Source of the DNA: Actinomycetes bacterium
GTDB taxonomy: Bacteria; Actinomycetota; Thermoleophilia; RBG-16-64-13
Length of the DNA: 52,076 nucleotides
Direction: 5' to 3'
NCBI GenBank assembly: GCA_024637095.1
Contig: JAGXFV010000021.1
Coordinates: 1-52,076, forward strand
Under the pieces are notes generated by a model that was given only the letters and a program-made list of their open reading frames with translations, did not search any database and was not told where the DNA came from. The position numbers and the translations under genes were made by a program. Of the stretch, positions 16,137-23,896 are shown piece after piece. Each line of letters opens with the position of its first letter. Positions within the stretch are counted from its first letter, which is position 1.

Positions 16137-16882
16137 GCGACAAGGCCTTGGCCGTCGAGATGCGGGACGTCGAATACACCTACCCCGACGGCACCCCGGC
16201 GCTTCGGGGTGTTGATCTAGCCATCGAAGCCGGGGAATCGGTCGCGCTCATCGGTCCCAACGGCGCGGGCAAGTCCACGCTGCTCCTCCACCTCAACGGC
16301 ATCCTTCGGGGAAAAGGAGAAGTGCGCATCTTCGGCCTGGCGGTCAGCCAGGACAACCTGAGGGAGATCCGGCGGCGCGTGGGGCTGGTGTTCCAAGACC
16401 CGGACGATCAGCTGTTCTTGACCACGGTGGCCGAGGACGTCGCCTTCGGCCCGCTGAACATGGGGCTCAGCGGAGCCGAGGTTGCGGATCGGGTGCATCA
16501 GGCGCTGGAGGCCGTGGGTATGGCCCACGCCGGCGACCGGGCGGCTCACCACCTCTCCTTCGGCGAACGCAAAAGAGTAGCGACCGCGACCGTGCTTGCC
16601 ATGCAGCCCGAGCTGCTGGTGCTGGACGAACCCTCCTCCAATCTGGACCCGCGCGGCCGCCGGGGTCTGATCGAATTGCTCAACCGGTTACCGGTGACCC
16701 GCCTGGTGGTCACGCACGATCTTCCCTACGCTTACGAGAGCTGCACGCGTGCCGTGATCCTTGCGGAGGGTAGGGTGACCGGGGACGGGCCCATCGAGCA
16801 GATCCTGAGCGATGAGGACCTGCTCCAACGCTACGGTCTGGAGTTGCCCTACGGTTTCACGCCCGACGGGAGAAGAAGGTGA
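16133..16882 (+). CDS. cbiO: Ni/Co ECF transporter ATP-binding subunit CbiO
   Basis: A 249-residue ABC ATPase. Walker A is GPNGAGKSTLL, the Q-loop FQDPDDQLF is the CbiO-type version, the signature is LSFGERKR, Walker B is LLVLDEPSSNLDP, and the switch His is in VVTHDLPYAY. It starts at ATG 16133 overlapping the cbiQ stop. An open frame continues far upstream, but that is a shadow within cbiM/cbiQ. Its own stop overlaps the next gene's GTG. Confidence 0.95.
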   Translation: MSDKALAVEMRDVEYTYPDGTPALRGVDLAIEAGESVALIGPNGAGKSTLLLHLNGILRGKGEVRIFGLAVSQDNLREIRRRVGLVFQDPDDQLFLTTVAEDVAFGPLNMGLSGAEVADRVHQALEAVGMAHAGDRAAHHLSFGERKRVATATVLAMQPELLVLDEPSSNLDPRGRRGLIELLNRLPVTRLVVTHDLPYAYESCTRAVILAEGRVTGDGPIEQILSDEDLLQRYGLELPYGFTPDGRRR

Positions 16883-17436
16883 CAGAGCACGACACACATC
16901 CACAGCCCGGCGAGGTCGCACTGATGCAGGGGGAAGGATTCAGCGCGGTCTCCCTCCGCCGCGTCGGTCCTTACTGGAAGCTCTCGGGACCCCTGACCGA
17001 GTTGCGCGAGTTCATGGAGAAGCTCGGCCTGGACGCAAGCGGGCCCCCCATTGGCGTCTTCTATGACGACCCCGAGACCACCCCACAGGAAGAGACGCGG
17101 TACAACCTGGCCTATCCCGTGCACGACGAAACCGCGGAGCGCGCCCGCGCAGTCATAGACGCGACGCCGGAGCTTCGAGCGATCGCCGGAGGCGATGCGA
17201 GCAGCAGCTATTTCGAAGTGCTCAAGCTTCCGCCCACAGAAGCGGCGGCCCTGGAATTTCAGGGCGCCGGAAGCGATTCGGGGCCGGCATACGAAAAAGT
17301 GCAGCAGTGGGTCGCCGCTCGAGGACGGCAACCCTCAGGCCCGCCCCGGGAGGTCTACCTGGCAGAGCCGGGCACACTACCCCGGGGTCAAGTGCACCTC
17401 ATCATCCAGCAGCCCGTGGCTCCTCGGGAACGATGA
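16879..17436 (+). CDS. GyrI-like small-molecule-binding domain protein
   Basis: A 185-residue soluble protein resembling the GyrI/effector-binding domains of AraC- and MerR-type regulators but with no DNA-binding domain. Supporting segments are GPPIGVFYDDPETTPQEETRYNLAYPV in the first half, and EVYLAEP-type strands near the end (REVYLAEPGTLP). The GTG at 16879 overlaps the cbiO stop, so it is the last gene of the nickel transporter operon. Its 3' end overlaps the convergent pspC gene by 35 bases. A role in metal uptake is not established. Confidence 0.7.
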   Translation: MTEHDTHPQPGEVALMQGEGFSAVSLRRVGPYWKLSGPLTELREFMEKLGLDASGPPIGVFYDDPETTPQEETRYNLAYPVHDETAERARAVIDATPELRAIAGGDASSSYFEVLKLPPTEAAALEFQGAGSDSGPAYEKVQQWVAARGRQPSGPPREVYLAEPGTLPRGQVHLIIQQPVAPRER

Positions 17437-17599
17437 TCCAGAGGATGATATAGGCCAGCACCCCGCTGCCCCCGAGGAGGGTGACCAGAACCCAAAGGAC
17501 TCGGATCAAGGTCACGTCCACATCGAGATATTCGGAGAGCCCACCGGACACGCCGCCCAGTATGCGGGTCTTGCGCGATCTGTAGAGTCTCTTCGCCAT
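17402..17599 (-). CDS. PspC-domain membrane protein
   Basis: A 65-residue protein with the PspC motif: LYRSRKTRILGGVSGGLSEYLDVDVTLIRVLW, followed by one or two membrane helices (VLVTLLGGSGVLAYIILWIIVP). Such small proteins are linked to envelope stress, but no psp genes are nearby. It lies 3 bases after the zinc-ribbon gene in the same direction and overlaps the convergent GyrI-like gene. Length and motif are normal for stand-alone PspC proteins. Confidence 0.85.
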   Translation of the reverse strand: MAKRLYRSRKTRILGGVSGGLSEYLDVDVTLIRVLWVLVTLLGGSGVLAYIILWIIVPEEPRAAG

Positions 17600-17602
17600 G
17601 GC

Positions 17603-17839
17603 CTAAGGCTGGCCCAGATCTTTGTAGGTCTGGTTGAAGTCACAATCCGGGCAACTGTAGATTTCGGTGCCCTCGTCGCCTAGGGTAATCTCCAGGTTGA
17701 CATGGCAGTGGGGACACAGCCCCGCCGCCATCATGCACTCCACGTTGGTGCAGAGATACTGGGTCTCACCGCCCTTGGTCTCCAGATGGACATGGGCTTC
17801 TTCTTTCTCGCATTGTTCACAGTAATGCAGTTCGGTCAC
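17603..17839 (-). CDS. Small Cys-rich zinc-ribbon protein
   Basis: A 78-residue protein with four Cys pairs: CEQC, CTNVEC, CPHC and CPDC, suggesting two zinc-ribbon or rubredoxin-like knuckles. I do not recognise a named family. The GTG at 17837-17839 follows AAGGAGC with good spacing. The segment YLCTNVECMM parallels WFCVNPDCVM in the next gene upstream, so the two may be diverged duplicates. Function is unknown; DNA, RNA or metal binding are all possible. Confidence 0.75.
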   Translation of the reverse strand: MTELHYCEQCEKEEAHVHLETKGGETQYLCTNVECMMAAGLCPHCHVNLEITLGDEGTEIYSCPDCDFNQTYKDLGQP

Positions 17840-17841
17840 CT

Positions 17842-18087
17842 CTAGCTCCTTTCGTTCTCCGGAGTGTTGGTAGGGGTGCTGCCGATCTCGCCGGCCACTT
17901 CGCCCACCTGCTCCTCGTACACGTCGGTCTTGAACATGACGCAATCGGGATTCACGCAAAACCAGATCCGGTATACCTCGCACTGCCCTGTCGCCCGGCT
18001 GGCCCCGGTGACATCGCGTCCTTCCTCCTCGAGTCTGTGCTGGAGGGGGCGTCCGCAATTGATGCAGCTCTTGTACTGTTCGTTCAC
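17842..18087 (-). CDS. Small Cys-containing zinc-ribbon protein, paired with its neighbour
   Basis: An 81-residue protein starting VNEQYKSCINCGRPLQHRL at GTG 18087 behind GGAGAGGGG. It has CINC and, later, WFCVNPDCVMFKTDVYEE. The C-x4-C block and flanking residues match the downstream neighbour, which starts 2 bases after its stop. The frame remains open upstream to 18210, but that part would cover the operator-like palindrome and has no better start. Function unknown. Confidence 0.7.
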   Translation of the reverse strand: MNEQYKSCINCGRPLQHRLEEEGRDVTGASRATGQCEVYRIWFCVNPDCVMFKTDVYEEQVGEVAGEIGSTPTNTPENERS

Positions 18088-18123
18088 CTGTCCCCCTCTC
18101 CGTCCGTCCGGCAAGTCCGGATT

Positions 18124-18139
18124 CATTAAGTGCTTAATG
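18124..18139. promoter_or_regulatory. Operator-like palindrome CATTAAG-TG-CTTAATG
   Basis: A perfect 7-base inverted repeat with a 2-base centre, AT-rich in a GC-rich genome. It sits 37 bases upstream of the zinc-ribbon pair, where a promoter would be expected. It looks like a binding site for a dimeric regulator; I cannot name the protein. Confidence 0.5.
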
Positions 18140-18187
18140 GCCCGCGAAGCTCCCGCTAAAACTTGGTCAGCCGGCGGGATCGCCGAC

Positions 18188-18784
18188 CTAGCCTTCCCCG
18201 GAAGACTCATCCGCCAACCTGCGTCCTAGATCCGCAGCCACTTCGCGAGCGCCCTCGAAGTCGAGTATCTCACCCTTAGCATCCACTCCCGGGCAGAGAA
18301 GCTCCCCGATCTTCTTGGCCTCAAGTACGTGAAAGAAGTAGTCGGCCACCTGCCGGGCGCCGTCGAAAACGTCATCAAAGGTCGTACCCGCGGCGCAGAG
18401 GTAGGCCCCACGGCGCTCCGGCCGGCCCTCGGGAACCACCCGCTGGCGCAGCACGTATTTTATTGCCCAGAAGGGTTGGCAGCGATCGACCATTGCCTTG
18501 GCCTGGGCCGCCATGCCCATGGAGAAGATAGGCGCCGCGAGCACGATGCTGTCCGCCTCGCGCAGGTGAGGATATAGTTCCTGCATGTCGTCGCGCTGCA
18601 CGCAGGCTCCGTCGTCGAGACAGCCCTCACAGGCGACGCAACCGCGTATATTGAGCTGCCGCAGCCGGATCTTGACGACCTCGGCTCCCGATTCCTGCGC
18701 GGCTGCGAGCACCCAATCGAGCAGGGTCTCAGTGTTCCCCTGTCGCCGTGGGCTCCCGGCGATTCCCAGTACGATACGCGCCAT
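18188..18784 (-). CDS. Iron-sulfur flavoprotein, NADPH-dependent FMN reductase fold
   Basis: A 198-residue flavodoxin-like protein. The FMN phosphate loop is GSPRRQGNTE at 10-19. A compact cysteine motif C49-x2-C52-x2-C55-x5-C61 matches the [4Fe-4S] site of iron-sulfur flavoproteins such as Isf of methanogens. The segment APIFSMGMAAQAKAMVDR is the usual flavin and dimer loop. In anaerobes such proteins pass electrons or reduce oxygen and peroxide. The oxidoreductase gene ends 23 bases upstream, so the two are probably co-transcribed and may work together. Confidence 0.88.
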   Translation of the reverse strand: MARIVLGIAGSPRRQGNTETLLDWVLAAAQESGAEVVKIRLRQLNIRGCVACEGCLDDGACVQRDDMQELYPHLREADSIVLAAPIFSMGMAAQAKAMVDRCQPFWAIKYVLRQRVVPEGRPERRGAYLCAAGTTFDDVFDGARQVADYFFHVLEAKKIGELLCPGVDAKGEILDFEGAREVAADLGRRLADESSGEG

Positions 18785-18807
18785 ATTGCCTCCGCCCCTA
18801 GTCGCTT

Positions 18808-20166
18808 CTAGCGGGCGATCTTAGCCACGAAGGCGGCGCCTTGGCCACGCTCCAGGCGAAAATCCACGCCGCAGATGGGGCAGGTCACCAAATCGCCGGC
18901 CGCCGCTCCCGGGCTCAGCTGGATTTCGTGCCGGCAGACCGGACACTGAACCCCCAGGTACTCGGTGCGGTAGGTACGATCGAACATCTGGTGAAGCAAG
19001 CCGGCATCCAGATCGGCCTTCTTCGTGCGACTGCGTATCGCCTCTTCGAGAGCTCCGGCCTCGGCAATGCCCCCGAGCAACAAGGCGCCGACTAGTACGT
19101 CGTCGGGGTCAAACACCAGCTTCTTGTAGAACTCCCCATATGGGTACTCCCCGCGCATCTCACTGAAACCGGAGCGATAGGCGACGGTCGTCCGGCCGAT
19201 GGCGACGAGACTAAGGCCGCGGATCTGCATATTCAGCAGATCGAGCTTTTCGGCCGGTTCCGCGGCCCCGCCGGCCATGGACCTCCCCGCAGCCGCTCCT
19301 TCCCGCCACGAGCGCAGCCAGTTGAAATAGCCTCGCGAGGGATCGCTGGTGACGTCTCCGGCGGCCCAAATCCCCTCCCAGGGCGTGGTCAGATCTTCCC
19401 CCACGGCGAAGGCACCGCCGTCTCCCGGCAGGAAGGACAGGGCGGGACGGTAACGGGCACACACCCCAAACACCTCGCCCTCCAGTTCGGTGCCGTTACC
19501 GAGCACCAGCGCCCGCGCTCTTCCGTCGGCACCGGCCACCCGCTCGGCGGAGACACCCGTGACCAGTTCCGCGCCGGCCGCGCGCAGCCGGGCGGCCGCG
19601 ATGTCGGCGGCATCTTCATCCAGGACTTCCGGCCAGATGCGGGGACCGGGCACGGCGTAGGTCGTGGCGAAGCCCGCCCCCGTGAGCGCCCGCACCATCT
19701 CCAGAGCCACGAGCCCGTCGCCATAGACGACCGCTCGGCGCCCCTGACCGCCGCTCTCGCGAAGCGCCTTGGCCTGATCCAGCGTCTTCAAGCAGACGAC
19801 CCCGTCGAGCTTCTCTCCCGGCAGGCCCCCGCCGTCGACCTGACGGCCGGTGGCGATCAGCAGGGAGTCGTAGCCGACTTCCTCACCCGAGGCCAAGCGG
19901 ACTTTGCCCGCCTCGGCGTCTATCGCCTCGACGCGGCACGAGAGACGGAGTTCCAAGCGTTCGCGATCGTAGAACTCGCTGCGCTTGCCCCATAGTGCGG
20001 CGCCCGCCACCTTTCCTGCCACGAAGTCGGGCAGTTGCGGACGGCGGTAGAAGGGATAGTCCTCCTCGGTCATCAGCGTGATTTCGGCATCCGGCAGCTG
20101 GGCGCGGAGCACCTCGGCGGCCCGGGTGCCCGTGACACCGTTGCCGATGATGACGTACTTCCCCAT
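18808..20166 (-). CDS. FAD/NAD(P)H-dependent oxidoreductase with C-terminal zinc ribbon
   Basis: A 452-residue pyridine-nucleotide disulfide oxidoreductase fold of the nitrite reductase or NADH:rubredoxin reductase group. FAD motif GNGVTGTRAAEVL at the start, YDSLLIATGR in the middle, NAD(P) fold VVYGDGLVALEMVRAL, and second FAD motif GIWAAGDVTSD. Residues about 330-390 form the small dimer-type domain. The last 45 residues add two cysteine knuckles, CPVC (408-411) and CPIC (429-432). No redox-active CxxxxC is seen, so it probably reduces a protein partner such as a rubredoxin or the neighbouring flavoprotein. The start has GAGGAGG upstream. Confidence 0.88.
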   Translation of the reverse strand: MGKYVIIGNGVTGTRAAEVLRAQLPDAEITLMTEEDYPFYRRPQLPDFVAGKVAGAALWGKRSEFYDRERLELRLSCRVEAIDAEAGKVRLASGEEVGYDSLLIATGRQVDGGGLPGEKLDGVVCLKTLDQAKALRESGGQGRRAVVYGDGLVALEMVRALTGAGFATTYAVPGPRIWPEVLDEDAADIAAARLRAAGAELVTGVSAERVAGADGRARALVLGNGTELEGEVFGVCARYRPALSFLPGDGGAFAVGEDLTTPWEGIWAAGDVTSDPSRGYFNWLRSWREGAAAGRSMAGGAAEPAEKLDLLNMQIRGLSLVAIGRTTVAYRSGFSEMRGEYPYGEFYKKLVFDPDDVLVGALLLGGIAEAGALEEAIRSRTKKADLDAGLLHQMFDRTYRTEYLGVQCPVCRHEIQLSPGAAAGDLVTCPICGVDFRLERGQGAAFVAKIAR

Positions 20167-20294
20167 CGAAGCCCCTCCTCGGGATGTGGCGCGAAGCTCG
20201 AATTTCTGCGTTAACTCTACGCGCCGATTCTATCAGCCGGACCGGACGGCAGGCCCAGCCCATTGGTTCCGCGCACCGAGATGCTCCAAACTCC

Positions 20295-20323
20295 TTGTCG
20301 GCGTCGGAGTCTTCTTATAGATT
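20295..20323 (+). promoter_or_regulatory. Leaderless-type promoter of the HTH regulator
   Basis: TTGTCG (20295-20300), a 17-base spacer and TAGATT (20318-20323) lie so that only 6 bases separate the -10 box from the ATG at 20330. No ribosome site precedes that ATG. This is the layout of leaderless actinobacterial genes. Confidence 0.55.
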
Positions 20324-20329
20324 TGGCGA

Positions 20330-21058
20330 ATGGAATTGCCGGACCGATTCGCAGCCGGATTGGAGTTCGACCTGGTCGCCGATACCCTGGCTGATCCCAC
20401 TCGGCGAAGCATCTTCCGTCACATCTCGGCCGCCATTCGGCCCCAGTCGGCGGCTGAAGTGGCCGAAGCTTTCCGCATCCATCGAACCGTGGCCAGGAGC
20501 CACCTGGAACGACTGGTCGAAAGCGGTCTGCTCTGCAGCCGTCCCCACCGCCAGGCAAGAAAGGGAGGTCGGCCGCCCAAGATCTATTACCCGAGCGAGC
20601 AACGCATCGATCTGCAGATGCCGGCGCGGCAGTACGAGATCCTTTCGGGCCTGCTGGTGGAAGCGCTCTCCTGCTTTGGTGACGCCGCCGGAGTAATGCT
20701 CCGCGAGGTCGGACTCGAGTTCGGCCGCAGACTTGCCCAGCAGGCCGGAGACGGATGGGAAGCCAGACTCGGTGTAATGGCCGAGTCGGGGGCCGGAGTG
20801 GAACTGATCCGACCGGACGCCGAGCACCTGGACCTCGTGGTCAGAAATTGTCTTTTTCGCGAGATCTCGCACAAGGCGGACGGTTTGATCTGCGGGCTCG
20901 ACCATGCGATCTTCGAAGGCCTGCTCGGCGGCACCGACGGAGAGATTCTCACGCTGGAAGAAGCGGAGCGACGAACCCCGGCGAAGGATATCTGCCGACT
21001 GCGCTTCCGGTTGAGAAAGCCGGGGCGCGAGGGCCCCGGCCACCAAGACTCCGCTTAG
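20330..21058 (+). CDS. ArsR-like helix-turn-helix regulator with conserved cysteines (SufR-like)
   Basis: A 242-residue regulator. A winged helix covers residues 15-85 (LADPTRRSIFRHI, EVAEAFRIHRTVARSHLERLVESGLL, GRPPKIYYPS). The C-terminal part has NCLFREISHKADGLICGLDHAIFEGLL and then KDICRLRF, three Cys spaced like the cluster-binding Cys of SufR-type regulators. A [2Fe-2S] or [4Fe-4S] ligand role is likely but not shown. It is divergent from the flavin oxidoreductase operon and may control it or the facing redox genes. Its mRNA is probably leaderless. Confidence 0.82.
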   Translation: MELPDRFAAGLEFDLVADTLADPTRRSIFRHISAAIRPQSAAEVAEAFRIHRTVARSHLERLVESGLLCSRPHRQARKGGRPPKIYYPSEQRIDLQMPARQYEILSGLLVEALSCFGDAAGVMLREVGLEFGRRLAQQAGDGWEARLGVMAESGAGVELIRPDAEHLDLVVRNCLFREISHKADGLICGLDHAIFEGLLGGTDGEILTLEEAERRTPAKDICRLRFRLRKPGREGPGHQDSA

Positions 21059-21089
21059 ACGCCTGCAGGCTCGACCGCGAGAACGCCGT

Positions 21090-22313
21090 CTAGGCCGTCG
21101 ACTCCGCCTCTGCCGCCTGCTTGAGGCGGCGCGCCACGCTCCTGCCCCACTCCACGCACGCCGACAAGTCGTCGTCCGCAGGGATGAACTTGAGCTCGAG
21201 GGGATCGACCTGATCCAGCTTCAGCTCCTCCAGAACCTGATTGACCTGTTTGACTCCTCCGCCGCCCCAGCCAAAAGAGCCGTAGGCCCCAACCAGCCGG
21301 TTCTTCGGCCTCAACCCCTTGATATAGGTCATGAAAGCGCCGACCGAAGGCAACATGCCGTTGTTGAGGGTAGGGGTGCCCACGAGAAAGGCCTGGCTCT
21401 CGAGCACCGATAGCGCGACGTCCGCCATCGGGGTGCGCCCGAGCTGGTGGACTTCGCAGCGCACGCCTTCCTGCGCGATTCCGTCTTCGATGGCTCGGGT
21501 CATCTTCTCGGTAGACTTCCACATGGTGTCGAAGATCAGGGCCACCTTGGGCTCGGCCTTGAACTGGGTCCAGTCGGCGTAGGATTGGATGATGCGCTCG
21601 ATATCTTCCGGGCGCCGCCACAGCACGCCGTGACTCGGGCCGATGACGTCGATTTCCAGGCCCAGCTCCTGCACCTTCGCCAGGACTTTGTTGATCTGCG
21701 TGCCAAAGGGCATCAGGATGTTGGCGTAATACCGGGCCGCTTCCTCGAAGACGACGTCCATATCGTTTTCGTCGGCGAAGCGCTTGGACGAGGCCAGATG
21801 CTGGCCGAACCCGTCATTGGGCAGCAGCGTCTTGGCTTCTTTGACGTAGGTGAACATGCTGTCCGGCCAATGGACCATGGGGACTTCCAGGAAGCTCAGC
21901 GTGTACTTGCCCAGGGAGAGCTCGTCCCCGCTGCCGACAACCTGGATATCCCAGCCGGCGAACCCCTCGTTGGCGAAGTGCTGCTCGAGTGATTCGTGCC
22001 CGCGCTTCGAAGTCACCACGGTCACCGGGGAGAGCTTCTCGATCAACCAGGGCAGCGATCCAGAGTGGTCCAGCTCGACGTGGTTGACGACCAGGTACTC
22101 AATGGTCTTGGGATCGCAGCAACTGCCGATCCGCCTGAGCACCTCGGGACCGAACCCGTTCCGTACCCCGTCGACCAGAGTCTTCTTCTCATCGGTGATG
22201 AGGTAGGAGTTGTAGGTGGTGCCCCGCTGGGTTTCGTAACCGTGGAAGTCCCGGACATTCCAGTCGATCGCCCCGACCCACCAGATATCTTGTTTAAGAG
22301 GGTAGCGCTCCAT
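21090..22313 (-). CDS. fprA: A-type flavoprotein (FprA/rubredoxin:oxygen oxidoreductase family)
   Basis: A 407-residue diiron flavoprotein that reduces oxygen or nitric oxide. The metallo-beta-lactamase domain has NHVELDHSG, VHWPDSM, NDGFGQHLAS and GPSHGVLWR, covering the expected His/Glu/Asp iron ligands. The flavodoxin domain starts at VALIFDTMWKSTEKM and ends near 400. There is no fused rubredoxin. I start at ATG 22313 because MERYPLKQDIWWVG is the family N-terminus. The rubrerythrin gene ends 9 bases upstream, which supports a shared oxygen and peroxide defence role in an anaerobe. Confidence 0.95.
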   Translation of the reverse strand: MERYPLKQDIWWVGAIDWNVRDFHGYETQRGTTYNSYLITDEKKTLVDGVRNGFGPEVLRRIGSCCDPKTIEYLVVNHVELDHSGSLPWLIEKLSPVTVVTSKRGHESLEQHFANEGFAGWDIQVVGSGDELSLGKYTLSFLEVPMVHWPDSMFTYVKEAKTLLPNDGFGQHLASSKRFADENDMDVVFEEAARYYANILMPFGTQINKVLAKVQELGLEIDVIGPSHGVLWRRPEDIERIIQSYADWTQFKAEPKVALIFDTMWKSTEKMTRAIEDGIAQEGVRCEVHQLGRTPMADVALSVLESQAFLVGTPTLNNGMLPSVGAFMTYIKGLRPKNRLVGAYGSFGWGGGGVKQVNQVLEELKLDQVDPLELKFIPADDDLSACVEWGRSVARRLKQAAEAESTA

Positions 22314-22321
22314 CCTCGGCC

Positions 22322-22816
22322 CTACTCGATCTCGAAGATCTGATCCGCAGGACGCCCGCAGACCACACACTTGTCGGGCACTCCGTCTTCATAGGTCATG
22401 CCGCAGTGATGGCAGACGTAGTACCGCTTGTCCTGCACGCCGTCGAGGTCCGCGAGGGCTTCCTGAAAGATCTTCTCGTGGAACTTCTCGGCTTCGTTCG
22501 CCCAGTTGAACACGCACCGGGCTTCTTTGTCACCAGCCTCCTCGGCCTCTTTCATGAAGTCCGGGTACATGCTCGTGTGCTCGTAGTTCTCGCCCCCGGC
22601 CGCGGCCTGCAGGTTCTCGCGGGTGCTCTTGAGCTCGCCCATCGTCCGCAGATGGTTGATTGCGTGGATGGTCTCCGATTCCGCGGCTGCGCGGAAGCGC
22701 TTGGCCACGGCCGGATACCCCTCTTCCATGGCCTTGTTGGCGTATGCCAGATAACGGCGATTGGCCTGGGATTCGCCGGCGAAGGCGTCCCTGAGGTTAT
22801 TCTGCGTGTCCGCCAC
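22322..22816 (-). CDS. Rubrerythrin
   Basis: A 164-residue diiron peroxidase. Residues 1-125 form the ferritin-like four-helix part with FAGESQANRRYLAYA, ESETIHAINHL and NEAEKFHEKIF (the ExxH iron motifs). Residues about 130-160 are a rubredoxin-like domain with CHHCGMTYE and CVVCGRP. Both centres are complete. The start is GTG 22816 with AAAGGAA 9 bases before it. It heads the pair with fprA and follows a methyltransferase gene after 107 bases, where I see only a GC-rich hairpin (GGGGC-n5-GCCCC near 22896) without a T-run. Confidence 0.96.
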   Translation of the reverse strand: MADTQNNLRDAFAGESQANRRYLAYANKAMEEGYPAVAKRFRAAAESETIHAINHLRTMGELKSTRENLQAAAGGENYEHTSMYPDFMKEAEEAGDKEARCVFNWANEAEKFHEKIFQEALADLDGVQDKRYYVCHHCGMTYEDGVPDKCVVCGRPADQIFEIE

Positions 22817-22923
22817 TTTGCGGTTCCTTTCACTGGCTTTTTTGCTTTCCCGTCCCTTGCTCGTATGCGTCTACGAGCCGCGGAACCCATCCTTACGGGG
22901 CGCGGAGCCCCCGAGGGACCTAC

Positions 22924-23892
22924 TCAATGGGGGCGACGGCCGAACACCAGTTGGTTGTCCGAGTGGTCCAGGTCGATGATCCGGATGTCCTCGAAGCCCG
23001 CCTCGGTCAGCCACTCCCTATATTGCGATTCCCGCCAAACGCCCCCCTCTTCGGTGGCCTGCAGCATGTTGACGGCGAACATGGGCGCTCGCCCGCTTCG
23101 GCCCAGCACGAAATCGCGAACCGCGATGCTCCCCCCCGGTCCGAGCGAGTCAAACACCCGGCGGGTGACCTCGGCGTTCGTCGCGGGGCCGTATATGTGG
23201 TAGACGTTGCCCAGGTAGATCACGTCGAAAGGCCCCGGCGGCAGTTCCTCCGTGAAATCACAGGGATGAAAGTTCAGCTGTGCGGCGCCTTCGCCCTGAT
23301 ATTCCCAGGCTTCCTCCAGTACCTCCGGCCGGTCGCACAACGTCGCCTCGGCGCCCCTCTCCCTGAAGCGCCGTGCCATGTGCCCCACGGCGCCGCCCGC
23401 GTCCAGCAGAGTCAGGCGTTTCTGCGGGTTACCCTCGCGCGAGTAAGCGAGGACCCGTTCCACCACCTCATCCATCGCTTCGGGAGCGCCCTCGGCCATC
23501 GTCCGCACGAAGCTCTTCAGGCTGCCTGCGCTCCGCCGGCGCTCCTTCGGCGCACCGTGCTTTAAGACGTGGGGAAGTTCCAGCCAGCCGCGGGCTTTGT
23601 TCGCCTGGTGAAGCAGGGAATTGCGTTCGAGGTCCGGCCCCGGATCCAGCAGTCGGCGCCGGCCCTCCGCGCTCAATCGGTAACTCTGCCTGCCGCCTTC
23701 GCCCGCGCTGTCGACCGCGCCCACGTCGACCAGCGCATCGAGGACGATTCTGGTGGCGCGTTCATCGGTCGAGGCCAGGCGGCCGACCTCCGCCGGCGTC
23801 CTAGCGCTCTCGCCAAGGGCGTCAATCAGCCCCGACTCGAGAGCTGCGGTGAGAACCAGGAGCTTTTCGATCTCTTTGCGTTCGACCAGCAT
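22924..23892 (-). CDS. SAM-dependent methyltransferase of the O-methyltransferase (AOMT-like) fold
   Basis: A 322-residue protein with an N-terminal winged-helix dimer domain (KLLVLTAALESGLIDALGE, RTPAEVGRLASTDERATRIVLDALV) and a C-terminal Rossmann domain. The SAM motif is LLDAGGAVGHMARRFRERG, followed by FDVIYLGNVYHIYG and GPGGSIAVRDFVLG. This is the layout of small-molecule O-methyltransferases, but the catalytic His/Glu of that group are not clearly placed, so the substrate is unknown. It starts 4 bases after the glutaredoxin stop, so it belongs to the same transcript. Confidence 0.82.
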   Translation of the reverse strand: MLVERKEIEKLLVLTAALESGLIDALGESARTPAEVGRLASTDERATRIVLDALVDVGAVDSAGEGGRQSYRLSAEGRRRLLDPGPDLERNSLLHQANKARGWLELPHVLKHGAPKERRRSAGSLKSFVRTMAEGAPEAMDEVVERVLAYSREGNPQKRLTLLDAGGAVGHMARRFRERGAEATLCDRPEVLEEAWEYQGEGAAQLNFHPCDFTEELPPGPFDVIYLGNVYHIYGPATNAEVTRRVFDSLGPGGSIAVRDFVLGRSGRAPMFAVNMLQATEEGGVWRESQYREWLTEAGFEDIRIIDLDHSDNQLVFGRRPH

Positions 23893-23896
23893 CCGG

